NCBI GenBank assembly: GCA_002428325.1
Contig: DIVR01000014.1
Location: 67,245 to 131,244, forward strand
Length of the DNA: 64,000 bases
Source of the DNA: a bacterium UBP4_UBA6127
GTDB lineage: Bacteria; UBP4; UBA4092
Reading direction: 5' to 3'
The translations under genes were made by a program, and so were the position numbers. This document shows positions 1 through 7,865 of the stretch, piece after piece. The notes beneath the pieces were generated by a model, which was not told the DNA's origin, ran no database searches, and saw only the letters and a list, made by a program, of their open reading frames with translations. Every line of letters starts with the position of its first letter. The first letter of the stretch is position 1.

Positions 1-2
1 CT

Positions 3-605
3 CAGGGGGATTATTTTGTTTCCTGGAAAGATGAAAGGTTAAATCATCTTGGGGATATCTATGCCCAGCGTATGGATTCTACCGGCAATGTTTTATGGAA
101 TTCCGGAGGGCTGACAGTCTGTAATAGTACTAATATCCAAGAGGATATTGGTATGGCAGAAGATGGCTGGGGAGGTTTTTACATTACTTGGGAAGATTTC
201 AGGAATTTTACAGTTATGCCGGGGGAAATTCCCATCGGATTTTGGCAGCGAATGGATGCTGATGGAAATCCTTATTGGAATGAAAACGGCATTCATTCTC
301 CTACTATCTGTACGAATATAATGAAACCAGACTATAAGGGCGGTATGCTCTTCAGCGGTGTAAATGATTATAGTTATGGGATTGGAGGATATCATACCCA
401 TACTTCTGCTGCCATCAGATATGACCGGTATCATAATGTCCTTAGCTCGGCAGTAATATATACTTATGGCGCTGAATTACCCATGCTTCCGGATCTGAAT
501 ACCGGGTTTTATGTTACCCAGGCTTACGGTAATATGATTTATTTATACCATTTCAAATCTAATCCGACCTCAATATCTCCTACTTTATGGAAAGAACTGG
601 AGTAA
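3..605 (+). CDS. Secreted repeat (beta-propeller-like) protein, C-terminal part only
   Basis: The reading frame is open to the left edge of the window, so this is the last 200 residues of a longer protein whose start is not visible. Two copies of a repeat can be seen, each with a W-x-D-x-R stretch (SWKDER near the window start, TWEDFRN about 45 residues later) and a D-I-Y-A-Q-R-M-D-x-x-G-N-x-x-W type unit. Such repeats are common in large exported proteins of environmental bacteria and are thought to fold as beta-propeller blades; the fold here is inferred. There is no membrane anchor, LPXTG or recognisable sorting domain at the C terminus, which ends in a plain hydrophilic tail. Function unknown. 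Confidence 0.7.
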   Translation, partial: QGDYFVSWKDERLNHLGDIYAQRMDSTGNVLWNSGGLTVCNSTNIQEDIGMAEDGWGGFYITWEDFRNFTVMPGEIPIGFWQRMDADGNPYWNENGIHSPTICTNIMKPDYKGGMLFSGVNDYSYGIGGYHTHTSAAIRYDRYHNVLSSAVIYTYGAELPMLPDLNTGFYVTQAYGNMIYLYHFKSNPTSISPTLWKELE

Positions 606-623
606 AGAAAGAACCCTGATTCA

Positions 624-651
624 TTGACATTACCTGCTTTTAAGTGATAAT
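624..651 (+). promoter_or_regulatory. Sigma70-type promoter for the SDR-DUF2867-TspO gene
   Basis: TTGACA at 624-629 and GATAAT at 646-651 with a 16-base spacer. It lies 42 bases before the start codon of the next gene, just after the stop of the repeat protein, so the fusion gene probably has its own transcript. Confidence 0.55.
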
Positions 652-693
652 TAGAAAGGGGTAGTTACGAATGCTTAAGAGGTTGGGTGGTTC

Positions 694-2667
694 ATGAGTC
701 AGAAAGATATTCATTGTAAAATTCTACTAACCGGGGCCACTGGATATATCGGTGGCCGATTATTGAAGGCTCTGGAAGAAAAAGGTTATCCTGTCCGATG
801 CCTGACCCGGCGGCCGGAAAACCTGATACCGAGAGCTGGCACCCATACGGTTGTTATCTCCGGAGATATCCTGGATGAAGCCTCCCTTACCCAGGCCATG
901 GAAGGGATAGAAACTGCCTATTACCTGGTTCATTCCATGGCAGAGGCAGGGGCTTATGCCGAAAAAGACCGAAAAGCCGCTAAACTTTTCGGGGAAGTTG
1001 CCCGAAAATCCAAGGTAAAACGGATTATTTATCTGGGCGGATTAGCCGACCCTGCCTCTTCTTTATTATCACCCCATTTTAAAAGCCGGTTGGAAGTGGG
1101 GAAGATATTGCGCAATTCCGGGGTGACCTGCATTGAATTTCGAGCTTCGGTGATTATTGGTTCCGGGTCTTTTTCTTTTGAAATGATCCGGTCATTGGTG
1201 GAACGGCTGCCGATTATGATTACACCCCGTTGGGTTTCCACACCGGCTCAGCCGATAGCGATTGAAGATGTGATTGCTTACCTGGTCGCGGCGTTGGATT
1301 TGCCCGGATTAGATAATCGGGTTTATGAGATTGGGGGCGCCGACCGGGTTTCATATAAAGATTTAATGAAGGAATATGCTTTTAGGAGAGAACTGCATCG
1401 GGTTATGATTCCAGTCCCTTTCCTGACCCCTCGGTTATCCAGCCTCTGGCTGGGGCTGGTAACCCCGCTATATGCCAGAATCGGCAAGGAATTGATTTTG
1501 AGTTTAAGGACTCCCAGTGTGGTGAAGGAGACCTCCGCCCTGAAAGATTTTCCTATCACACCCCGGGGGTATCGGGAGGCTGTATCCAGGGCTTTGATTA
1601 AAGAAGACCATGAATTTGCTGAGACCCGTTGGTCGGATTCTCTCTCTTCCTCAGGTTATAACCCTCTTTCGGGGGGGCTTCGATATGGTTCTCGGTTCAT
1701 TGATTCCCGAACCATCGCCGTTTCTGTTCCTCCGGATAAGGCCTTTATTCCAATCCAACATATTGGAGGAGAGGTGGGTTGGTTTTTTGCGGATTATCTG
1801 TGGTCCCTTCGAGGTATGCTGGATTTAATAGCGGGCGGTGTTGGTATGCGAAGGGGCCGGAGGAATCCTCATCAACTCTTGCCAGGGGATACCCTTGATT
1901 GTTGGAGGGTGGAATCCATTGAACAGGATAAATCCCTTCGATTAATAGCTGAAATGAAACTTCCCGGCCGGGCCTGGCTGGAATTTGAAGTTACCGAAGG
2001 GAAAATCCGGGGTTCCTCGGTCATTCGCCAGACGGCCAGTTTTGATCCCCTGGGAATAATGGGGCTTATTTACTGGTATGCTCTTTATCCCCTGCATCAG
2101 TTGATTTTTCAAGGGATGCTCAACCGGATGGCCCGGTCGGCTGTAACCGGACACCTGCCTCGGAAGAAAGTTTCTGATCCCCAGCTGGAAGGGAATGCTT
2201 CCAAAGGGTGGAGTTTCTTGTTATTCCTGGTTCTCTGTTTTGGCGCCGGAGGATTGGGTGGGAGATTTACAGCGAATTCCATCAGCACCTGGTATGCCAA
2301 TTTGATTAAGCCGCCTATAACCCCCCCTGCCTGGGTTTTTGGTCCAGTCTGGAGCTTGCTTTATTTCCTGATGGCGGTGGCCGGTTGGCTCATCTGGCAG
2401 AATCGTAAAACATTGGGTTCCCATAATGCCCTTCGTTTATTCAGCCTGCAGTTGATATTGAATGTTGCCTGGTCCTGGCTTTTTTTCGGGTTAAGGTCTC
2501 CCGGAGCGGCTTTAGTGGAGATTGTTTTCCTCTGGCTGGCAATTTATGCCACGTATCAGGCCTTTAAAAATATTAAGCCATTGGCCGGTTATCTTCTTTT
2601 ACCTTATCTGGTTTGGGTCAGCTTTGCTATCCTTCTGAATCTGATGTTCTGGGAGTTGAATCTGTAG
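694..2667 (+). CDS. Fusion: NAD(P)-binding SDR-like domain + DUF2867 + TspO/MBR membrane domain
   Basis: A 657-residue protein with three parts. Residues about 8-300 form an atypical SDR/NmrA-like Rossmann domain with the nucleotide-binding motif GATGYIGG at 14-21. Residues about 320-490 match the DUF2867 type that commonly follows this Rossmann domain. Residues about 508-657 are a complete TspO/MBR (tryptophan-rich sensory protein / peripheral benzodiazepine receptor) domain: five hydrophobic helices, the P-P-x-x-P-P-A-W-x-F-G-P-x-W motif and a tryptophan-rich helix 3. SDR plus DUF2867 is a known arrangement; the added TspO domain puts the enzyme on the membrane. TspO proteins bind porphyrins and other hydrophobic ligands, so a membrane-tethered reductase acting on a hydrophobic substrate is a reasonable inference, but the substrate is unknown. 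The gene is unbroken, with a promoter at 624-651. Confidence 0.85.
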   Translation: MSQKDIHCKILLTGATGYIGGRLLKALEEKGYPVRCLTRRPENLIPRAGTHTVVISGDILDEASLTQAMEGIETAYYLVHSMAEAGAYAEKDRKAAKLFGEVARKSKVKRIIYLGGLADPASSLLSPHFKSRLEVGKILRNSGVTCIEFRASVIIGSGSFSFEMIRSLVERLPIMITPRWVSTPAQPIAIEDVIAYLVAALDLPGLDNRVYEIGGADRVSYKDLMKEYAFRRELHRVMIPVPFLTPRLSSLWLGLVTPLYARIGKELILSLRTPSVVKETSALKDFPITPRGYREAVSRALIKEDHEFAETRWSDSLSSSGYNPLSGGLRYGSRFIDSRTIAVSVPPDKAFIPIQHIGGEVGWFFADYLWSLRGMLDLIAGGVGMRRGRRNPHQLLPGDTLDCWRVESIEQDKSLRLIAEMKLPGRAWLEFEVTEGKIRGSSVIRQTASFDPLGIMGLIYWYALYPLHQLIFQGMLNRMARSAVTGHLPRKKVSDPQLEGNASKGWSFLLFLVLCFGAGGLGGRFTANSISTWYANLIKPPITPPAWVFGPVWSLLYFLMAVAGWLIWQNRKTLGSHNALRLFSLQLILNVAWSWLFFGLRSPGAALVEIVFLWLAIYATYQAFKNIKPLAGYLLLPYLVWVSFAILLNLMFWELNL

Positions 2668-2822
2668 AAATAGTATTTTAGGTTTAGAAGAATAGACTAA
2701 ATGGTTCCGATTCTAGATTTAAGACGGAATCCTTATTCCTGATTTCACTGTCAGGATAGAGTCATTGCCAACCTGTTTCGGCTGCTATCAAAATCCTAAC
2801 CCATATAGAATCAGTTTATTGT

Positions 2823-2844
2823 ATTTTTGACAGCCGTCAAAAAT
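2823..2844. repeat. Dispersed palindrome, copy 1 (core TTGACAGCCGTCAA)
   Basis: A 22-base palindrome with one imperfect pair near the centre and no loop; arms read ATTTTTGACAG / CCGTCAAAAAT. It sits alone between the TspO fusion gene and the cold shock gene. Same core as at 19865, 34297, 34344, 59565 and 59881. Lack of a loop fits a site for a dimeric DNA-binding protein better than an RNA hairpin. Confidence 0.85.
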
Positions 2845-2914
2845 AAGAGAGGAACCCCTGATGTTGCTTCTCCCGGCTGGATGACAAATCAGACTTTCCC
2901 CGGGGTCCGGCCAT

Positions 2915-2950
2915 AAAAAAAACAGCCTGCTGGAGGACAGACTGTTTTTT
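2915..2950 (-). terminator. Intrinsic terminator of the cold shock gene
   Basis: On the minus strand an A-rich arm ending in ACAGTCTG is followed by CAGGCTG and a run of eight T. It lies 33 bases past the stop codon of the cold shock gene. Confidence 0.7.
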
Positions 2951-2983
2951 ACTTGGATTCGTGATTAAAAAAGAATGAAAGGA

Positions 2984-3187
2984 TTACTGAACACGCCGAA
3001 CGTTTTCAGCCTGAGGACCTTTAGGACCCTGGACGATGTCAAATTCCACCGGATCGCCTTCATTCAATGTTTTATAACCATCAGTCTGCACAGCAGAATA
3101 ATGGACAAAAACATCTTTTCCGGTATCGGAGGAAATAAACCCGTACCCTTTTTGGTTGTTAAACCATTTAACGGTACCTTTTGCCAT
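2984..3187 (-). CDS. Cold shock domain protein (CspA family)
   Basis: A 67-residue single cold shock domain, the normal length of the family. RNP1 (K-G-Y-G-F-I) and RNP2 (D-V-F-V-H-Y) motifs are intact, so it should bind single-stranded RNA or DNA and melt secondary structure. I chose the ATG at 3187, which starts M-A-K-G-T-V and has AAGGAG ten bases upstream; a longer frame adding 22 residues has no such site and no homology. A promoter at 3342-3370 predicts a leader of roughly 150 bases, as is usual for cold shock genes. The gene stands alone between convergent and divergent neighbours, with its own terminator. Confidence 0.95.
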   Translation of the reverse strand: MAKGTVKWFNNQKGYGFISSDTGKDVFVHYSAVQTDGYKTLNEGDPVEFDIVQGPKGPQAENVRRVQ

Positions 3188-3341
3188 TTCCGTACTACTC
3201 CTTGCTAGATTTTCAAGCCGTAATCGACCTTCATTCTCCCCGAAAGGAAACAAAAAAAACCCTCAGGTCGAATTGTCTTACCCGACCCTCAGGCCCAGCA
3301 AACAATGTCGTCCTACCGGTTTTCCCGGCTCTTAGGGACTC

Positions 3342-3370
3342 ATCCTATCAAAGCACTATTCGGCTGTCAA
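3342..3370 (-). promoter_or_regulatory. Promoter of the cold shock gene with long leader
   Basis: Read on the minus strand: TTGACA (3365-3370), 17-base spacer, TAGGAT (3342-3347). Transcription should begin near 3335, leaving about 148 bases of untranslated leader. The leader contains two direct CCTGAGGG copies about 26 bases apart, the second followed by eight T, and an inner GGGTCG/CGACCT pairing; this could act as an attenuator, but that is a guess. Confidence 0.65.
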
Positions 3371-3488
3371 CTATTATTTTGCCCGGGTAACTTCTATATT
3401 TGCAATGAGTAATTTAAGGAGTTCTTTATAATTTATTGGCAGGAGATATCCATTTTCTCAAGGGGAAAATTCTGGTAAGCTATCCCTA

Positions 3489-4274
3489 ATGAAAAAATCT
3501 GTATTTACGGCGATATTGGGGTCTCAAATCAGTTGGGAACAATCCATTCAACTGGCAACAGACTTTCAACTGGAAGGGATCGAATGGAGAGTGGGGGAAG
3601 ATTTCCATATTTCTCCTCAATCCACCCCTGCCCAGTTAACGGCTATCCGGGCCAAAGTTGAAGAGGCCGGGCTGCAGATGCCGGTCCTGGGGGGATACTT
3701 CTCTACCGGTAACCCGGAGGATATCCAAAGAGGCCTGGAAATGGCCCAAATCCTCGGCATTACCCGGGTCCGGTTCTGGCCGCCCCGATTCCCCGCAGAG
3801 AATCCTTATGAAGAATTATTCAAGCAGGCAAGGGAAGAATTGGAATCTCTGCAACCTATTTTGGAAAAATCCGGTATTCAATGTTTATTAGAACTCCATC
3901 CCGGCTGGATCATTCCCAGCCCCTCCTCAGCCCGAAGGCTTCTTGAGGGACTAAGCCCTCAATGGTTTGGCATTATCTATGATCCGGGCAATATGGTGAT
4001 GGAAGGGTATGAAAATCCGGCGATGGCCCTTTCCATCCTGGGACCTTACCTGGCCCATGTCCATGTCAAGAACGCCGGGTGGGTCAAAGAAGATGGAAAA
4101 TGGCAGTTTCGATGGGATTCCATTGCCGGGGGGCAAATGGATTGGGCGGTTATATATAAGGAATTAATGGCGGTTGGATATTCCGGCTGGTTTACCCTGG
4201 AAGATTTTCGGGATATTCCAGCAGAGGTCAGGTTTCGGGAATTCCTGGACTGGAGCGCTTCCCTGAGAGCCTGA
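3489..4274 (+). CDS. Sugar phosphate isomerase/epimerase-like TIM barrel protein
   Basis: A 261-residue protein of the xylose isomerase-like / AP endonuclease 2 superfamily. The four metal-binding positions expected in this barrel can be found in order: an E in L-L-E-L-H-P, a D in Y-D-P-G-N, an H in H-V-H-V-K-N and an E near the end in F-T-L-E-D-F. Members isomerise or epimerise sugars or inositols, or act on other alpha-hydroxy ketones; nothing nearby narrows the substrate. The conserved H-V-H-V-K-N block is typical of IolE/IolI-like proteins. The gene is single, preceded by the cold shock promoter region on the opposite strand and followed by a palindromic repeat. Confidence 0.85.
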   Translation: MKKSVFTAILGSQISWEQSIQLATDFQLEGIEWRVGEDFHISPQSTPAQLTAIRAKVEEAGLQMPVLGGYFSTGNPEDIQRGLEMAQILGITRVRFWPPRFPAENPYEELFKQAREELESLQPILEKSGIQCLLELHPGWIIPSPSSARRLLEGLSPQWFGIIYDPGNMVMEGYENPAMALSILGPYLAHVHVKNAGWVKEDGKWQFRWDSIAGGQMDWAVIYKELMAVGYSGWFTLEDFRDIPAEVRFREFLDWSASLRA

Positions 4275-4287
4275 AAAATACCTCCTG

Positions 4288-4318
4288 GTAACGGAGTGTC
4301 TCTGACCCTCTCCGTTAC
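4288..4318. repeat. Palindromic repeat family B, copy 1
   Basis: Nine-base perfect arms GTAACGGAG (4288-4296) and CTCCGTTAC (4310-4318) around a 13-base centre. The 25-base core from 4291 to 4315 matches 40586-40610 at 22 of 25 positions. It lies 14 bases past the isomerase stop and has no T run, so it is a repeat rather than a standard terminator. Confidence 0.7.
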
Positions 4319-4449
4319 AACTCCGTTCTTATCGGTTTATATGGAGGGGGGGCAGAAGAGTCTATGTCAACGGAGAGAATCCCTTTTCTGATATAAAAAT
4401 ATGAGGCCCTTATAATCGATTCTGATACCCTCAGCGGCCTTTATTAAAG

Positions 4450-4478
4450 TTGAAATAGACCCCTGCATGGGTTAAAAT
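4450..4478 (+). promoter_or_regulatory. Promoter of ftsH
   Basis: TTGAAA (4450-4455), 17-base spacer, TAAAAT (4473-4478). The predicted start near 4485 gives a leader of about 105 bases before the ftsH ATG. Confidence 0.6.
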
Positions 4479-4590
4479 GAGAAATATCAATATATCTAGT
4501 GGAATTTAATGAATTTTGGGGAAAACCTTCGGCATTCCCCGGGAATAATAACCTGATAAGTCCGAAAGAACCTACATTAAGCGGGAAAAT

Positions 4591-6522
4591 ATGAAAAATA
4601 TTGCAAAACAATTGACCTTTTGGTTGGCAATCCTGATTATCCTGATACTGGCAGCATACGGTTATCGGGAAGGGGAGAAACCCCGGGATCTGACTTATAG
4701 TGAATTTATCGGGTATGCTACTTCCGGAAATGTTAAAACAGTCGTCATTCAGGATGTTAAAATGACGGGGAAACTGGCTAACGGCCAATCCTATACCACC
4801 CAATTGCTGGATGGGATGGGGTCTGAAGTCATCAAGGCTCTGAGTGAATATAATAAAACAGCCCCAGCTGACCGGCAGGTTAAATATGAGATCAAAAGGT
4901 CTCAGCAAATGTGGTGGAGCCTTGCCCAGCTGTTGTTGCCGGTACTCCTGATTGTCGGGTTCTGGTTGTTTATCATGCGCCAAATGCAGATGGGCTCTAA
5001 TAAGGCTATGTCTTTTGGCAGAAGCCGGGCTAAATTGATATCCGACAGCCAACAGAAAGTTACCTTTGCTGATGTGGCCGGAGTAGATGAGGCCAAGGAA
5101 GAGCTTCATGAAATCATAGAATTCCTCAAGGAACCCCAGAAATTCCAAAAACTCGGGGGTAGAATTCCCCGGGGCGTATTATTGGTAGGCCCTCCGGGGA
5201 CTGGGAAGACCTTGTTGGCCCGGGCCGTGGCCGGGGAAGCCGGGGTGCCCTTTTTCAGTATCTCGGGTTCTGATTTTGTAGAAATGTTTGTCGGGGTAGG
5301 CGCTTCCCGGGTTCGAGACCTTTTCGAAAGTGGGAAAAAGCATGCGCCCTGTATTATCTTTATTGATGAAATCGATGCGGTCGGACGGCAGCGAGGCGCC
5401 GGACTCGGCGGCGGCCATGACGAACGGGAACAGACCTTGAATCAACTTCTGGTCGAGATGGATGGTTTCAATACCAATGAAGGGGTTATTCTGATGGCAG
5501 CGACCAACCGTCCGGATGTGCTGGATCCTGCATTGCTGCGGCCGGGGCGGTTTGACCGGCAAATCGTGGTGGATTTACCGGATTTGATTGGACGGGAAAA
5601 TATCCTTAAGGTCCATGCCCGGAAAATCCCTCTTTCAGAAAATGCTAACCTGAAAGTCATTGCCCGTGGGACTCCTTATTTCTCCGGCGCAGACTTAGCC
5701 AATCTGGTCAATGAGGGAGCTTTATTAGCGGCTCGCCGGAACAAGAAAAAAATAGAGATGGAAGACCTGGAAGAAGCCAGGGATAAAGTGATGATGGGAC
5801 CGGAACGCCGGTCTCGGGTCATCTCCGAAAAAGAAAAACGGGTAACCGCTTATCATGAAGCCGGGCATGCTCTGGTAGCCAAACTGCTGCCGGGTGCTGA
5901 CCCTGTCCATAAAGTGACGATTATCCCCAGAGGGATGGCTTTAGGGCTGACTCATCAGCTGCCTATGGAAGATATCCATAATCCCAAGAAAAACGAATTA
6001 ATGAACCATATAACGATTTTCTTTGGGGGACGCCTGGCGGAGGAGCTGATTTTTAATGAAGCTTCCACCGGCGCCAGCAATGACCTGAAGCGGGCCACTG
6101 AATTGGCCAACCGGATGGTTTGCGAATGGGGGATGAGTGAGAAACTTGGCCCCATGACCTTTGGCCATCGGGAAGAACATATTTTCCTGGGCCGGGAAAT
6201 CTCTCGTTCCAAGGATTATAGTGAAAAGACAGCCATCGATATCGATACGGAAGTCCGGCATATCATTGATACTTGCTATACCCGGGCCAGAAACCTTATC
6301 AGCGCCAATATCGATAAATTGAATTTAATGGCAGAAGCCTTGCTGGAACGGGAAACCCTGGATGAAGGGGATGTGGATAAACTGATGCGGGGTGATACCC
6401 TGGAACCTCATGTGAAAAATGATGAGAATCCCGAACCGGTTGAACCCATTACTGCGGAAACTCCCAAACCGGATGAATCCTCCGCAAGTATCAAGAAAGA
6501 GCCGGGAATCCAGCCGGCGTAA
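4591..6522 (+). CDS. ftsH: ATP-dependent zinc metalloprotease FtsH
   Basis: A 643-residue membrane-anchored AAA+ protease of normal length. Two membrane segments (about 8-22 and 109-128) flank a short periplasmic domain; the ATPase domain has Walker A GPPGTGKT at 200-207, Walker B I-I-F-I-D-E-I-D and the second region of homology; the protease domain has the zinc motif H-E-A-G-H at 422-426. It degrades misfolded membrane proteins and short-lived regulators as a hexamer facing the cytoplasm. It begins the cluster that continues with ybaK-like, folP, cdaA and pdxJ, an order close to the common ftsH-folP-cdaA-cdaR-glmM string. The acidic, proline-rich tail after residue 600 is typically variable. 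Own promoter and terminator. Confidence 0.98.
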   Translation: MKNIAKQLTFWLAILIILILAAYGYREGEKPRDLTYSEFIGYATSGNVKTVVIQDVKMTGKLANGQSYTTQLLDGMGSEVIKALSEYNKTAPADRQVKYEIKRSQQMWWSLAQLLLPVLLIVGFWLFIMRQMQMGSNKAMSFGRSRAKLISDSQQKVTFADVAGVDEAKEELHEIIEFLKEPQKFQKLGGRIPRGVLLVGPPGTGKTLLARAVAGEAGVPFFSISGSDFVEMFVGVGASRVRDLFESGKKHAPCIIFIDEIDAVGRQRGAGLGGGHDEREQTLNQLLVEMDGFNTNEGVILMAATNRPDVLDPALLRPGRFDRQIVVDLPDLIGRENILKVHARKIPLSENANLKVIARGTPYFSGADLANLVNEGALLAARRNKKKIEMEDLEEARDKVMMGPERRSRVISEKEKRVTAYHEAGHALVAKLLPGADPVHKVTIIPRGMALGLTHQLPMEDIHNPKKNELMNHITIFFGGRLAEELIFNEASTGASNDLKRATELANRMVCEWGMSEKLGPMTFGHREEHIFLGREISRSKDYSEKTAIDIDTEVRHIIDTCYTRARNLISANIDKLNLMAEALLERETLDEGDVDKLMRGDTLEPHVKNDENPEPVEPITAETPKPDESSASIKKEPGIQPA

Positions 6523-6562
6523 TCTGTCAGCTAAACTGAAAATTAATTATATTCAATTAAAG

Positions 6563-6595
6563 GCTATCCAACTCAAAACCGGATAGCTTTTTTTT
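6563..6595 (+). terminator. Intrinsic terminator of ftsH
   Basis: GCTATCC (6563-6569) pairs with GGATAGC (6581-6587) across an 11-base loop and is followed by eight T. Confidence 0.85.
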
Positions 6596-6721
6596 GCTTA
6601 AGGAAAAGCAGCCTCGAAATTTGCAGGTCTTTGTTACCGGGCGGGTTAGTGATGGCTTGGAGTCTCGCATTCTAAGCCCGGAGACGATTTTTAATCCTGA
6701 AAGGGAGCAAGGGTAACTCCA

Positions 6722-7120
6722 TTGAGACGAAATAAGCGAAATCGGGCAGTCTATTTTACTGCCATTATTTTTGTTATATTAATTGGGCTTGCATCAAGGC
6801 ATTACCAGGATATTTTGCTTGGTTGGATTGGGGATTATGCTGGGGATGCCTTATGGGCTTTGATGGTATTTTTGGGAATCGGGTTTATTTTTATAAGATG
6901 GACCACCCCCAAGGTGGCTTTTAGTTCATTCGTGTTTTCTTTTGGAATAGAGATAAGCCAGCTATACCATTCCCCCTGGATCGATACTATCAGACGAACC
7001 CGCATGGGAGCGTTAATCTTAGGTTTTGGATTTTTATGGAGTGATTTGTTATCTTATGCCATTGGTATTGCCCTGGGTATGATGGTGGAAAAACTGGCTT
7101 TCCGGAAAATTTCGACTTAA
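6722..7120 (+). CDS. DUF2809 family small membrane protein
   Basis: A 132-residue protein with four hydrophobic segments (about 10-25, 38-57, 62-80 and 100-120) and the family pattern R-x-x-x-D-x-L-G-D-x-x-W-A-L near the second segment and F-S-F-G-I-E-I-S-Q-L-Y in the third. DUF2809 proteins are small integral membrane proteins of unknown role. The start is a TTG; GGGAG lies about 14 bases upstream, which is a little far, so the exact start is uncertain. It is 23 bases before the ybaK-like gene and probably co-transcribed with it. Confidence 0.8.
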   Translation: MRRNKRNRAVYFTAIIFVILIGLASRHYQDILLGWIGDYAGDALWALMVFLGIGFIFIRWTTPKVAFSSFVFSFGIEISQLYHSPWIDTIRRTRMGALILGFGFLWSDLLSYAIGIALGMMVEKLAFRKIST

Positions 7121-7143
7121 CAGATAACAGTGTACTGATAGAT

Positions 7144-7614
7144 ATGAAAAAGACGAATGCCGCTCGAATTTTAGATCATCTGGGAATTCCATATGAATTA
7201 AAGGAATACCCGGTGGATGAAAATGATTTAGGAGCCGAAAATGTGGCCCATAAGATTGGGATGCCTGCGGGCCAGGTTTTCAAAACCCTGGTAGTATCAG
7301 GGGATAAGACCGGGGTCTTGCTGGCGGTCATTCCCGGTGACCGGGAACTGGACCTGAAAGCACTGGCTTCCTGCAGTGGAAATAAGAAAACAGATTTAGT
7401 CCCGCTTAAAGAAGTTCAGAAATTAACAGGTTATATTCGTGGGGGTGTTTCCCCTGTCGGCACTAAAAAACCTTACCCGGTTTACCTGGATGAAAGCATT
7501 CAGCAATTTCCTTTTATTGCCTGCAGCGCCGGTGTCAGAGGCTGCCAGTTTAACATCTCACCCAAGGATTTAATTCATGCTGTCCAGGGAAAAGTCTTTT
7601 CTATCAGCCGCTGA
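7144..7614 (+). CDS. ybaK: YbaK/EbsC-type aminoacyl-tRNA deacylase
   Basis: A 156-residue single-domain protein of the YbaK/ProX family, full length. The conserved lysine in V-F-K-T-L-V (about residue 48) and the G-Y-I-R-G-G-V-S-P loop near 99-107, both typical of Cys-tRNA(Pro) deacylases, are intact. The family hydrolyses Cys-tRNA(Pro) formed by mistakes of prolyl-tRNA synthetase. The gene follows the DUF2809 gene at a 23-base distance. Assignment to YbaK rather than to ProXp-type relatives rests on the G-G-V-S-P loop. Confidence 0.9.
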   Translation: MKKTNAARILDHLGIPYELKEYPVDENDLGAENVAHKIGMPAGQVFKTLVVSGDKTGVLLAVIPGDRELDLKALASCSGNKKTDLVPLKEVQKLTGYIRGGVSPVGTKKPYPVYLDESIQQFPFIACSAGVRGCQFNISPKDLIHAVQGKVFSISR

Positions 7615-7865
7615 TTTCCTGTTTATTGTGCATAAGATGCCATGAAAATTTCAGTTATGAAGATCCATCCAAACCTGATAAGTCTTTCAGGAAAGAAGAA
7701 AACCAGGGATATATTTAAGGGTATCTCTTCCTTAGATGGATGTTAAGGGAGAAGGGAGGGCGTGATATTGAGGGTGTTTATCTTTTAACTATGGTTTTAT
7801 TTTTTATACTATTCTTGTGAAGTATTTATTAATCAAAATTACCTTAATGGAAAAGGAATTTTTTT

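Noticed and set aside
4444..5148. 234-codon minus-strand frame over the start of ftsH
   Set aside because: Overlaps the ftsH promoter and its conserved N-terminal domain; no homology features.
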